From: JBDTNK01 sp039933775
GTDB taxonomy: Bacteria > Chloroflexota > Limnocylindria > QHBO01
Reading direction: 5' to 3'
DNA: 7,272 nt
NCBI GenBank assembly: GCA_039933775.1
Contig: JBDTNK010000087.1
Location: forward strand, 1 to 7,272
Positions within the stretch are counted from its first letter, which is position 1. Each line of letters opens with the position of its first letter. Both the position numbers and the translations under genes were made by a program. Below, piece by piece: positions 1-5,310 of this stretch. Under the pieces are notes generated by a model. It made no database searches. It was not told the DNA's origin and was given only the letters and a program-made list of their open reading frames with translations.

Positions 1-250
1 CGACCCGATCGAGTGGACCCTTCAGCACGCGGTAGTCGATGCGGCTCGGGCGAGAGAGCCGGACCTCCTCGAGGAAGCCAAAAAATCGAAGTGGGGGCGG
101 GGCGCTGTAGCGCACGACGAGCAGATCACCGTCGCGACTGATCGGCTCGGCGTGGTGCGGCGGGCCGCCCGGCAGCGTGGCGCCAACGGCGCCCGCCATC
201 TCGAAGACGAGTTCGCGCGGAGCCTCGATGGTGCGGCAGCCTCGCGCCAT
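1..250 (-). CDS. SRPBCC/START-like fold protein, partial (C-terminus beyond left edge)
   Basis: Eighty-three codons are visible, reading from an ATG at 250 to the left edge without a stop, so this is the N-terminal part only. The protein opens with an RTIEAPRELVFEM-type segment, followed by GDLLVVRY, FFGFLEEVRL and RIDYRVLKGPLDRV. This alternation of an 'xI.AP...VF' helix start and amphipathic strands is typical of the SRPBCC (polyketide cyclase / START) ligand-binding fold. The start lies 6 bases after the TGA of the glucokinase gene and in the same frame, and a GAGGA motif (254-258) overlaps that stop, so the two genes are almost certainly co-transcribed and translationally coupled. The ligand cannot be read from the sequence. 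Members of this fold bind lipids or other hydrophobic molecules or act as cyclases. Family call is moderately secure; function is unknown. Confidence 0.6.
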   Translation of the reverse strand, partial: MARGCRTIEAPRELVFEMAGAVGATLPGGPPHHAEPISRDGDLLVVRYSAPPPLRFFGFLEEVRLSRPSRIDYRVLKGPLDRV

Positions 251-256
251 GTGTCC

Positions 257-1054
257 TCACGTCGAAGACGGCGTCCAGGCATCGGCCGACGAGGTGGCAT
301 GGCCAGCGGTTGCGAGCGCCGCCCCAACGATGCCAGCGTCGTTGAAGAGCAACGCGGGGATCACCTCCGCACGTACCCGGAGACGCGGAAGGAACCGCGC
401 GTGGTCCCTGCTGATGCCGCCGCCGATGATGATCAGATCAGGTGAGAGCAGGCTCTCGAGCCTGTCGAGGTAGGCGTTCAGCCGACGGGTCCACGTCGTC
501 CAGCTCAGGTCGTGCGAGGTCCGAACGCTCGCGGCGGCGAGCTTTTCGCCATCCTTGCCGGCGACGATGATGTGACCGAGCTCGGTATTGGGAACCAGGC
601 CGCCATCGAGGAAGAGGGCGCTGCCGATTCCGGTTCCGAGGGTCACCATCACGACCACGCCACGACGACCCCTGCCTGCACCAAAGCGCATTTCGGCGAT
701 GCCCGCCGCATCGGCGTCGTTGAGGACCACCACGGACCTGCCGAGGCGCTCACCGAAGAGAGCGGCGGCGTTGAGGCCAATCCAGGACTGATCCATGTTC
801 GCCGCCGTCTCGATCGTCCCGGCGCGAACGACGCCGGGGAAGGTGACGCCGATCGGGCCGCCCACCCGGAGCCGGGCGCAGATGGCAGCCACGACCTCCG
901 TGACCACATTCGGCTCGGATGGCAACGGCGTTGCTTCGTGGACGCGCTTGCCGACGAGCACTCCGGTGAGAAGATCCACGATGCCGCCCTTGATCCCGCT
1001 CCCACCGATGTCGATGCCGGCCGCGGTAGCCGACAGGTCGCGTGGAACGGTCAT
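257..1054 (-). CDS. ppgK: Polyphosphate glucokinase (ROK family)
   Basis: Predicted cytoplasmic enzyme of 265 residues that phosphorylates glucose to glucose 6-phosphate, probably using inorganic polyphosphate (and possibly ATP) as phosphate donor. The N-terminal phosphate-binding signature GIDIGGSGIKGG is at residues 13-24, the sugar-binding/catalytic segment LNDADAAG at 111-118 (catalytic Asp likely D113), the second glycine-rich phosphate loop TLGTGIGSALF at 138-148, ELGH at 158-161, and a C-terminal DLIIIGGGIS / GIVGAALA segment. The cysteine-rich zinc motif of many ROK sugar kinases is absent, as is usual for PPGK, and the length matches PPGK. I chose ATG 1054 rather than the in-frame GTG at 1078 because a GGAGGAG sits 8 bases upstream of the ATG. 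The SRPBCC-fold gene follows 6 bases after its stop. Donor preference (polyphosphate versus ATP) is inferred from family resemblance. Confidence 0.9.
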   Translation of the reverse strand: MTVPRDLSATAAGIDIGGSGIKGGIVDLLTGVLVGKRVHEATPLPSEPNVVTEVVAAICARLRVGGPIGVTFPGVVRAGTIETAANMDQSWIGLNAAALFGERLGRSVVVLNDADAAGIAEMRFGAGRGRRGVVVMVTLGTGIGSALFLDGGLVPNTELGHIIVAGKDGEKLAAASVRTSHDLSWTTWTRRLNAYLDRLESLLSPDLIIIGGGISRDHARFLPRLRVRAEVIPALLFNDAGIVGAALATAGHATSSADAWTPSST

Positions 1055-1212
1055 CGATCGGTCTCCTCCGGGTGTCACCGCGTGCGGACCTTGCCGGGAC
1101 GACGCACGAAACCGTAGCGTCTACCCGGGTGTCAAACCCGTGGCCTGCCTTACAGCGCGCCGACCGCGCACGTAGGACGATACGAGCAAACAACCACCAG
1201 CGAGACCATCCC
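1055..1212. promoter_or_regulatory. Divergent intergenic region between ppgK and the redoxin gene
   Basis: This 158-base gap separates two outward-facing genes and should hold both promoters. It contains an inverted repeat, CGGGT-GTCAA-ACCCG, at 1126-1140. On the minus strand the same place reads TTGACA (1135-1130), a perfect -35 element match pointing to ppgK, but I see no convincing -10 at the usual 16-18 base distance. The redoxin ATG has only a weak ribosome binding site (GCGAGA-like). Promoter positions remain unassigned. Confidence 0.35.
1063..1069 (-). promoter_or_regulatory. Ribosome binding site deciding the ppgK start
   Basis: GGAGGAG on the minus strand, 8 bases before the ATG at 1054. 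It lies inside the longer open frame that begins with GTG at 1078, so it favours the shorter protein. Confidence 0.8.
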
Positions 1213-1806
1213 ATGCGACCCGACATCATTCCGGGGGCCCAGTTCCCCGACTACGAGCTGACCGATCACACCCGCCAGCGGCGCACCCTCAGCGACCTCC
1301 AGGGCATCGATCCGATGATCCTCGTCCTGTCGCGCGGGCATTTCTGCCCGAAAGACCACCAGCAGCACCTGGAGCTGACCGCGTTCTACTCGAAGATCGC
1401 GGTGGGCTACACGAAGATCGTCACGATCACCACCGACAACCTGCTCGAGCTCAACGAGTTTCGAGCATCGGTTGGCGCTCAGTGGACGTTCCTGTCCGAT
1501 CCTCGTCGGATCATCCAGAAGGATCTCGACATCGCCGAGTACACCGATCCGACCCACGACCCGATGATTCCGCACACCATCGTCCTGGAGCCGGGGCTCA
1601 TCGTGCACAGCGTCTACAACGGCTATTGGTTCTGGGGCCGCCCATCGGTCGACGAGCTGCGCCGCGACCTGCGTGAGGTGACGACGAAGGCGCGCCCCGA
1701 CTGGGACATCACCGATCCCGAGCTGCGCGCGGCGTGGGAGGCAGGCGACCGATCCGCCTTCTATCCGTACACCGCTCCATCGGTCCTGCGCGAGAAGGGT
1801 GCGTGA
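1213..1806 (+). CDS. Redoxin / peroxiredoxin-like protein with a single cysteine
   Basis: A 197-residue predicted cytoplasmic protein of the thioredoxin-fold AhpC/TSA-like (redoxin) group. The N-terminus 'PGAQFPDYELTDHTRQRRTLSDL' class opening is cut here to its key features: PGxxFPDYELTDH at about residues 7-19. The likely peroxidatic motif SRGHFCPKDHQQ is at 40-51 with C45, and the cis-proline region is PMIPHTIVLEPG at 117-128. C45 is the only cysteine, so any peroxidase cycle would be one-Cys type and need an external thiol. The classical PxxxT/SxxC motif is not present, so peroxidase activity is not certain. The open frame extends upstream to 1042, but ATG 1213 matches where the fold begins. 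The next frame starts inside its stop codon (GTGA, 1803-1806). The tail DWDITDPELRAAWEAGD is characteristic of a subgroup in which no function is firmly known to me. Confidence 0.78.
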   Translation: MRPDIIPGAQFPDYELTDHTRQRRTLSDLQGIDPMILVLSRGHFCPKDHQQHLELTAFYSKIAVGYTKIVTITTDNLLELNEFRASVGAQWTFLSDPRRIIQKDLDIAEYTDPTHDPMIPHTIVLEPGLIVHSVYNGYWFWGRPSVDELRRDLREVTTKARPDWDITDPELRAAWEAGDRSAFYPYTAPSVLREKGA

Positions 1807-2248
1807 TTCGTCTCCCCGGCCGCCGGCCCCGCGTCGAGCTCGGCGCGGGGACCGACGCCGAGCTGTTGGAGGCCGCGAGGGCCGTGCTGGATGCGAACTG
1901 GACCGGTGGGTTCACCGTCCCTTCCCGCGACCTCTACCCGCACCAGTGGAGCTGGGACTCGGCGTTCATCGCCATCGGCCGGTCGTGGGACGACCAGGAA
2001 CGCGCCACCTCGCGCACATTAACCGGGGCGCCGGCTGGATGAACACCGATTGGCCCATCTGGCGCGTGCTCCTCCAGCACGGGCAAACGGACCTGGCTGC
2101 TCATGTGGAGGAGAGCATGCTCGAGCTCGTGCCCACATCGGGCTTCCGCGAATACTTCGACCCCTTCGCCGGCGTCGGCTACGGCAGCGACGGCGTTGCG
2201 TGGACGGCCGCCCTGATCATCGACGTGATCGAGCGTCGGCGCGCCTGA
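1803..2248 (+). pseudogene. Internally deleted GH63-like glycosidase (glucosylglycerate/mannosylglycerate hydrolase type) relic
   Basis: The first frame, GTG 1803 to TGA 2042 (79 residues), encodes the family's N-terminal region: ARAVLDANWTGGFTVPSRD then LYPHQWSWDSAFIAIG and DDQERA. The following sequence in the other frame, to TGA 2248, encodes the family's C-terminal region: RGAGWMNTDWPIWRVLLQHG, then SGFREYFDPFAGVGYGSD and GVAWTAALIIDVI. Intact members of this (alpha/alpha)6-barrel family are roughly 400-450 residues, so about 250-300 central residues are missing and the two ends are out of frame with each other. The join lies at about 2010-2030. The general-acid part of the active site must be gone, while the EYF motif glutamate (a possible catalytic base) persists. 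Both ends remain well conserved, so the loss is recent, or it is an assembly collapse. Alternatively two short peptides are made: ATG 2039 overlaps the first stop (ATGA) and would give a 69-residue C-terminal piece. Confidence 0.8.
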
Positions 2249-2604
2249 TGCTGCTCAACCTGCGACGCCGCAGCGTGCTCCCGGTCGCCATCGTCGGCGT
2301 CTTCGCGGCGGCGGCCGCGTGGCTGCTGCTTGCCCTCACGACAGGCTTGATCTTCCACTTCATGCCCGCCGGCCCGCCGCTGTTGGGAACGTTCCTGCTG
2401 CGCCGCGGAGAGCGGCGGAGCTGGGCCGAGGTCGTGGCGGTCATCGGCATCGGTGCGGTCGTCAGTCTCGGCGTGGCGCTGGCGCTCAGCCGACTGGGCC
2501 GGCCGCTTGACGATCCGCAATGGACGGTCGGATTGCTCGGCATCGGTGCAGTGGTCGGGACGGTGATCGCGCGCTGGCCTTCCCCGGTGGCCGGGGCCGA
2601 GTAG
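2248..2604 (+). CDS. Small three-helix membrane protein, unknown function
   Basis: A 118-residue hydrophobic protein. A basic N-terminus (LRRRS) precedes a first long membrane segment at about residues 11-37, a short basic/polar loop (RRGERRSW, about 55-62), a second segment at about 64-84 and a third at about 94-111. By the positive-inside rule the loop carrying RRGERR is likely cytoplasmic. The ATG at 2248 overlaps the stop of the glycosidase relic (TGATG), so I chose it over upstream in-frame starts. Translation probably depends on ribosomes arriving from upstream, which makes the state of the broken gene relevant. I see no motif that names a family. The stop lies only 3 bases from the stop of the convergent epimerase gene. 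Confidence 0.65.
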   Translation: MLLNLRRRSVLPVAIVGVFAAAAAWLLLALTTGLIFHFMPAGPPLLGTFLLRRGERRSWAEVVAVIGIGAVVSLGVALALSRLGRPLDDPQWTVGLLGIGAVVGTVIARWPSPVAGAE

Positions 2605-2607
2605 GTT

Positions 2608-3402
2608 TCAGCGGAGACGGACGAGCGGCCCGTGCTCGAACCAGACGCCGGCCGGGACGCCCAGCTCGGTGAAGATCGAGCCGGGGAGGCCGATATCGGC
2701 CAAGAAGCCGACTCCCGAAAAACGGCGCCCTTCGTCGAGCGACATCCCGGTCTTTGGTAGGGCCAGCGCGAGCGTGGCGTCGGCGTTGACGGCCGCTCCT
2801 GGTCGCTCTCCGCTGCTGGCGTCGATGCCGGACGGAATGTCGAGGCTGATCACCGCTCCACGACCCAGGCTGGCAAGCTCGATGAGCGGCTCGTAGACGC
2901 CATCGGGCGCACCCTCCAGGCTGTAGCCGATGAGCGCATCGATGACGGCATCGGCCCGCATCACCTCGCCGGCGATCTCCGCGTGAGATCGGTCGTGTCC
3001 GGCTACCGCGGCGCGCACGCCAGCGGCGAGCATCGGGTCGATCTGGGCACATGGGCCCGGTCGCAGGCGGGCCAGCGGCCGCGCGAAGATAATGCACACA
3101 TTCGCGCCCCAGCCGGCCAGCCGACGAGCAGCGACCATGCCGCCGCCGGCATTGTTTCCGGTCCCCGCGAGGACGACGATGAGCCGTCCGCTGACGGTCC
3201 CACCAAGCGTCATGCGGGTGAGGTCGGCGAGCTGCAGTCCCGCGTTCTCCATCATCTGCAGCAGGCTGACGCCGACGCGGTCCGTCGCGATCCGGTCGGC
3301 GGCGAGCATTGTCGCCTGATCGACCGATGGGACCGGATCATGTGGGATCGGCAGGTCGGGAAGCTGCCACAGGTTCGGAGCGACGGTTGCGGGATCGGAC
3401 AT
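2608..3402 (-). CDS. nnrE: NAD(P)H-hydrate epimerase-like protein (YjeF N-terminal domain, stand-alone)
   Basis: A 264-residue cytoplasmic protein with the YjeF_N Rossmann-like fold. The normal role is to interconvert the R and S forms of hydrated NADH/NADPH (NAD(P)HX), so that the ADP/ATP-dependent dehydratase NnrD can repair them. Family marks are MMENAG at 50-55, the glycine loop VVLAGTGNNAGGG at 76-88, VIDALIGYSLEG at 143-154 and ISLDIPSGIDASSGE at 175-189, followed by NADATLALALPKTG and a C-terminal ADIGLP. The C-terminal dehydratase domain found in many bifunctional YjeF proteins is absent. The loop usually reads GNNGGDG; here it is GNNAGGG, so the normally conserved aspartate is Gly87. 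Activity may therefore be altered. ATG 3402 is preceded at 7 bases by GAGGAGGA (3410-3417). It probably shares a transcript with the Crp/Fnr gene 55 bases upstream. Confidence 0.8.
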   Translation of the reverse strand: MSDPATVAPNLWQLPDLPIPHDPVPSVDQATMLAADRIATDRVGVSLLQMMENAGLQLADLTRMTLGGTVSGRLIVVLAGTGNNAGGGMVAARRLAGWGANVCIIFARPLARLRPGPCAQIDPMLAAGVRAAVAGHDRSHAEIAGEVMRADAVIDALIGYSLEGAPDGVYEPLIELASLGRGAVISLDIPSGIDASSGERPGAAVNADATLALALPKTGMSLDEGRRFSGVGFLADIGLPGSIFTELGVPAGVWFEHGPLVRLR

Positions 3403-3432
3403 GGCTCAATCCTCCTCGACCACCCACCCGGG

Positions 3433-3459
3433 CGCTGTAAGCGAGACGACAGATCGTCT
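3433..3459 (-). terminator. Two back-to-back hairpins between the regulator and the epimerase
   Basis: Two perfect inverted repeats abut: CGCT-GTA-AGCG (3433-3443) and AGACGA-CAGA-TCGTCT (3444-3459). The second overlaps the stop codon of the Crp/Fnr gene. In the minus-strand RNA they would form two adjacent small hairpins upstream of the nnrE ribosome binding site. There is no U-run, so a standard intrinsic terminator is unlikely; partial termination, transcript-end protection or processing are alternatives. Confidence 0.3.
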
Positions 3460-4225
3460 AGCCCTCGGCGAGGCCCCGGATGCGTTCGAGGTCAAGGATC
3501 ACGACACGCTGGTTGTGCATCTCGAGCACCCGCTCCTCGCGGAGCGCGGCGACGGTGGTGGCCAGCGTCTCGCGTGACGTCCCGATCATGTCGGCCAGCT
3601 CCTGCTGCGTGAGCCGGGCATCGATCGCCGTGCCGCCCTCCACGGGCTGGCCAAAGCGCTCGGCGAGCTCGATGAGTCGCGCGGCGAGCCGCTGTTCGAC
3701 CGATCGGAAGGCCATCACCTCGCGCTCGCGCTCCGAGACGGCCAGCCGGCCGGAAAGATAGCGGATGATATTGACCCCGACGCTCGGGAAGCGATCGATG
3801 AGCTGTCGGAGCTCCTGCGGCGTGAAGCTGCAGACGAGCGCGTCCTCGATCGCCTCGGCGTAGGCATCGGTCAGCTGCTGCCCGAGCCACGCCATGCGGC
3901 CGACGATTCGGCCCTTGTCCAGGATGTCCAGGGTGAGCTGCTTGCCGTCCGGGGTGAGCCGGTAGAGCCGCACGCGGCCGCGCTTGATGATGTAGAGCCG
4001 CTCGTCCTCGTCATCGGGCGAGGTGACGAGGCGACCGACCTGGCAGGTCTGCATCGGCAGGGCCCGGCTCACCTCCTTGAGCTCGGCGGGCGCGAGGTCG
4101 GCGAACAGGTCGACCTCGCGCAGCAGGCCAGCCTTCAGATCAGCATCGGTGAGCGCCGGACCGCTCGGTGGCTGCATCGCCGGACCGGGCTGGCGTTCGA
4201 GAAATCGCCGCAACATCGCGCTCAT
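3458..4225 (-). CDS. Crp/Fnr-family transcriptional regulator
   Basis: A 255-residue DNA-binding regulator. An N-terminal extension (residues 1-30) precedes a cyclic-nucleotide-binding-like beta-roll at about 35-140 (LFADLAPAELKEVSRAL, LYIIKRGRVRLYRLTPDGKQLTLDIL), the dimer helix at about 145-175 and a C-terminal winged helix with LTQQELADMIGTSRETLATTVAAL at about 205-228, where the recognition helix carries TSRETL. The phosphate-binding cassette that reads roughly GExxGE..R(S/T)A in cAMP-binding members is here GRIVGRMAWLGQQLTDAYAEA, without the key Glu/Arg pair, so cAMP is an unlikely ligand. There is no FNR-type N-terminal cysteine cluster; the only cysteines are C61 and C132. ATG 4225 is chosen because AGAGGAG lies 6 bases upstream. 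A longer open frame reaches 4702 but has no family similarity. It faces away from the glutaredoxin-like gene across 95 bases. Confidence 0.88.
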   Translation of the reverse strand: MSAMLRRFLERQPGPAMQPPSGPALTDADLKAGLLREVDLFADLAPAELKEVSRALPMQTCQVGRLVTSPDDEDERLYIIKRGRVRLYRLTPDGKQLTLDILDKGRIVGRMAWLGQQLTDAYAEAIEDALVCSFTPQELRQLIDRFPSVGVNIIRYLSGRLAVSEREREVMAFRSVEQRLAARLIELAERFGQPVEGGTAIDARLTQQELADMIGTSRETLATTVAALREERVLEMHNQRVVILDLERIRGLAEG

Positions 4226-4231
4226 GATGCG

Positions 4232-4238
4232 CTCCTCT
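4232..4238 (-). promoter_or_regulatory. Ribosome binding site deciding the Crp/Fnr start
   Basis: AGAGGAG on the minus strand, 6 bases before ATG 4225. It argues against the much longer open frame upstream, which would run through the divergent glutaredoxin-like gene. Confidence 0.75.
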
Positions 4239-4247
4239 GCGATCCAC

Positions 4248-4260
4248 TGTGAGGCGCACA
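4248..4260. promoter_or_regulatory. Candidate operator between the Crp/Fnr and glutaredoxin-like genes
   Basis: The inverted repeat TGTG-AGGCG-CACA sits in the 95-base divergent region. It resembles a Crp/Fnr-type half-site pair (TGTGA...TCACA) but with a shorter spacer than the usual 6 bases between 5-base arms. A second short repeat, TGGG-TATT-CCCA, lies at 4292-4303, just before the glutaredoxin ribosome binding site. Autoregulation and control of the neighbour are plausible but unproven. Confidence 0.35.
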
Positions 4261-4320
4261 ACAGCGGAGCTGCCGCAGATGCTGGAGACTGTGGGTATTC
4301 CCAATCCCCTCGGAGACAAC

Positions 4321-4575
4321 ATGACCCCGCTTCCCATCCCGGATGTACTGACCGTCTACGGCGCCGATTGGTGCGACGACTGTCGCGCCACCCGCCGCTA
4401 TCTCGATGATGCCGGCGTGCCCTACCGCTACATCGATCTGCGCACCGATCGGGAAGCGCAGCAGGACCTGGATGCGGCGGGCCACCGTGCCATTCCGGTG
4501 GTGCTGGTGCCCGATGGAACGATCCTGGTCGAACCCTCTGCCGCGGAGCTCGCGCGAGCGCTGCAGGCCGCGTAG
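4321..4575 (+). CDS. Glutaredoxin-like thiol-disulfide protein, CDDC active site
   Basis: An 84-residue thioredoxin-fold protein of glutaredoxin/mycoredoxin size. It has the first strand LTVYGADW, the redox motif W17-C18-D-D-C21 at the start of helix 1, VPYRYIDLRTD for the second strand, the cis-proline stretch RAIPVVLVPDG (P59) and a C-terminal helix SAAELARALQAA. Such proteins reduce mixed disulfides or protein disulfides in the cytoplasm using a low-molecular-weight thiol (glutathione, mycothiol or bacillithiol, depending on the organism). The two acidic residues between the cysteines differ from the common CPYC/CGYC. ATG 4321 is preceded by GGAG (4312-4315) at 5 bases; the in-frame ATG at 4249 lacks such a site and adds sequence outside the fold. 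It is divergent from the Crp/Fnr regulator, a likely regulator of it, and could serve the one-Cys redoxin at 1213-1806. Confidence 0.85.
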   Translation: MTPLPIPDVLTVYGADWCDDCRATRRYLDDAGVPYRYIDLRTDREAQQDLDAAGHRAIPVVLVPDGTILVEPSAAELARALQAA

Positions 4576-4638
4576 GCCGAGGCTGCTCCGGGCCGGCCGA
4601 GTGCGGCCTGCGCCCAAACCGGTGCGGTGCCCCGTTTC

Positions 4639-4678
4639 GAGTGTCACCTGGCTCACGGTCGTCGAAGGTGACCGACTC
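4639..4678. repeat. Interrupted inverted repeat upstream of the membrane protein gene
   Basis: The left arm GAGT-GTCACC (4639-4648) pairs with the right arm GGTGAC-CG-ACTC (4667-4678), with a 2-base bulge and an 18-base centre. It lies between the glutaredoxin-like stop (4575) and the next start (4721). No T-run follows, so it looks more like an operator or RNA leader structure than a terminator. Confidence 0.35.
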
Positions 4679-4720
4679 AACAATGTGCGGGTAGGGGCAC
4701 ACGTATGAGAGGTACCAGCG

Positions 4721-5218
4721 ATGTCAAGCGTTCGCGCCATCCTTATCAGTGGACTTGTCGCCAGCCTGGTGATGGGCATGTGGCAGATGATCATGGAGGC
4801 CGTGTTGCCTTCCGGAGCCGGCTTCTTCGGACCGCTCATCGCCATGGGCGCCACGGTAGTGCGTGATCTCCAAGGGGCAGCCAATCCGCTGCCGTTCGAT
4901 CTGGGCGCGTTCATCCTGGGAGCGGCCGGCCACATGATGAACTCGGTGATCCTGGCCGCCATATTCGGTCTGCTCTTGGGGCGATATGTCGGCGGCTGGG
5001 TCGCTGGCCTCGTCATCGGGATGGTCTACGCCGTGGCCGTCTTTGTGGTGATGTGGTTCGTGGTCGTGCCGCTCGTCGATCCGCTGATGCTCAACGTCAG
5101 TGGCGTCGTCTTCTTCATCGGTCACCTGATGTGGGGAGCCGCGCTCGGGCTGCTGTGGGCTGCCTTCGGCCAGCGCCACCAGGCCGGGTCGGGTGAACTG
5201 GCAGCCATGCCGCGCTGA
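4721..5218 (+). CDS. Four-helix inner-membrane protein, uncharacterised (resembles YagU/DUF1440-type proteins)
   Basis: A 165-residue integral membrane protein with predicted membrane segments at about residues 6-28, 62-88, 93-118 and 126-149, and a polar C-terminal tail (QRHQAGSGEL). The hydrophilic stretch between helices 1 and 2 holds the conserved-looking ATVVRDLQGAANPLPFDLG. Two helices carry matching motifs, GHMMNS (H71) and GHLMWG (H135), each followed by a small-residue-rich run, which suggests an internal repeat. GAGAGG (4707-4712) lies 8 bases before ATG 4721. The pattern is familiar from uncharacterised membrane proteins in Actinobacteria and Chloroflexota; the YagU/DUF1440 comparison is tentative and no substrate can be stated. 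It may be co-transcribed with the glutaredoxin-like gene, but the 145-base gap with an inverted repeat allows its own promoter. Confidence 0.75.
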   Translation: MSSVRAILISGLVASLVMGMWQMIMEAVLPSGAGFFGPLIAMGATVVRDLQGAANPLPFDLGAFILGAAGHMMNSVILAAIFGLLLGRYVGGWVAGLVIGMVYAVAVFVVMWFVVVPLVDPLMLNVSGVVFFIGHLMWGAALGLLWAAFGQRHQAGSGELAAMPR

Positions 5219-5220
5219 GT

Positions 5221-5267
5221 CTTCGGACAGGCTGGCGCGGAGCGGTGCGCTTGGCGCCATTGCGAAG
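5221..5267. terminator. Nested inverted repeat between convergent genes
   Basis: CTTCG (5221-5225) pairs with CGAAG (5263-5267), and inside it TGGCGC (5233-5238) pairs with GCGCCA (5254-5259). The structure begins 3 bases after the membrane protein stop, in the 92-base gap to the convergent HxlR gene, the place expected for a two-way terminator. No clear T-run flanks it, so the call is weak. Confidence 0.3.
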
Positions 5268-5310
5268 TTGATGGCCGGCGGAGCATGGAGCCGATGGCGG
5301 AGCGGAAGCT

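Noticed and set aside
512..1117. 201-residue plus-strand open frame
   Set aside because: Antisense to ppgK, which carries all ROK motifs; the product is rich in Asp, Gly and His without a fold pattern.
1107..1135. Promoter with TTGACA (-35) reading toward ppgK
   Set aside because: The -35 match is perfect, but at 17 bases the -10 position reads GTTTCG, so I did not call a promoter.
4226..4702. Long N-terminal extension of the Crp/Fnr frame on the minus strand
   Set aside because: It crosses the divergent glutaredoxin-like gene, is arginine- and proline-rich without family features, and a good ribosome binding site marks ATG 4225.
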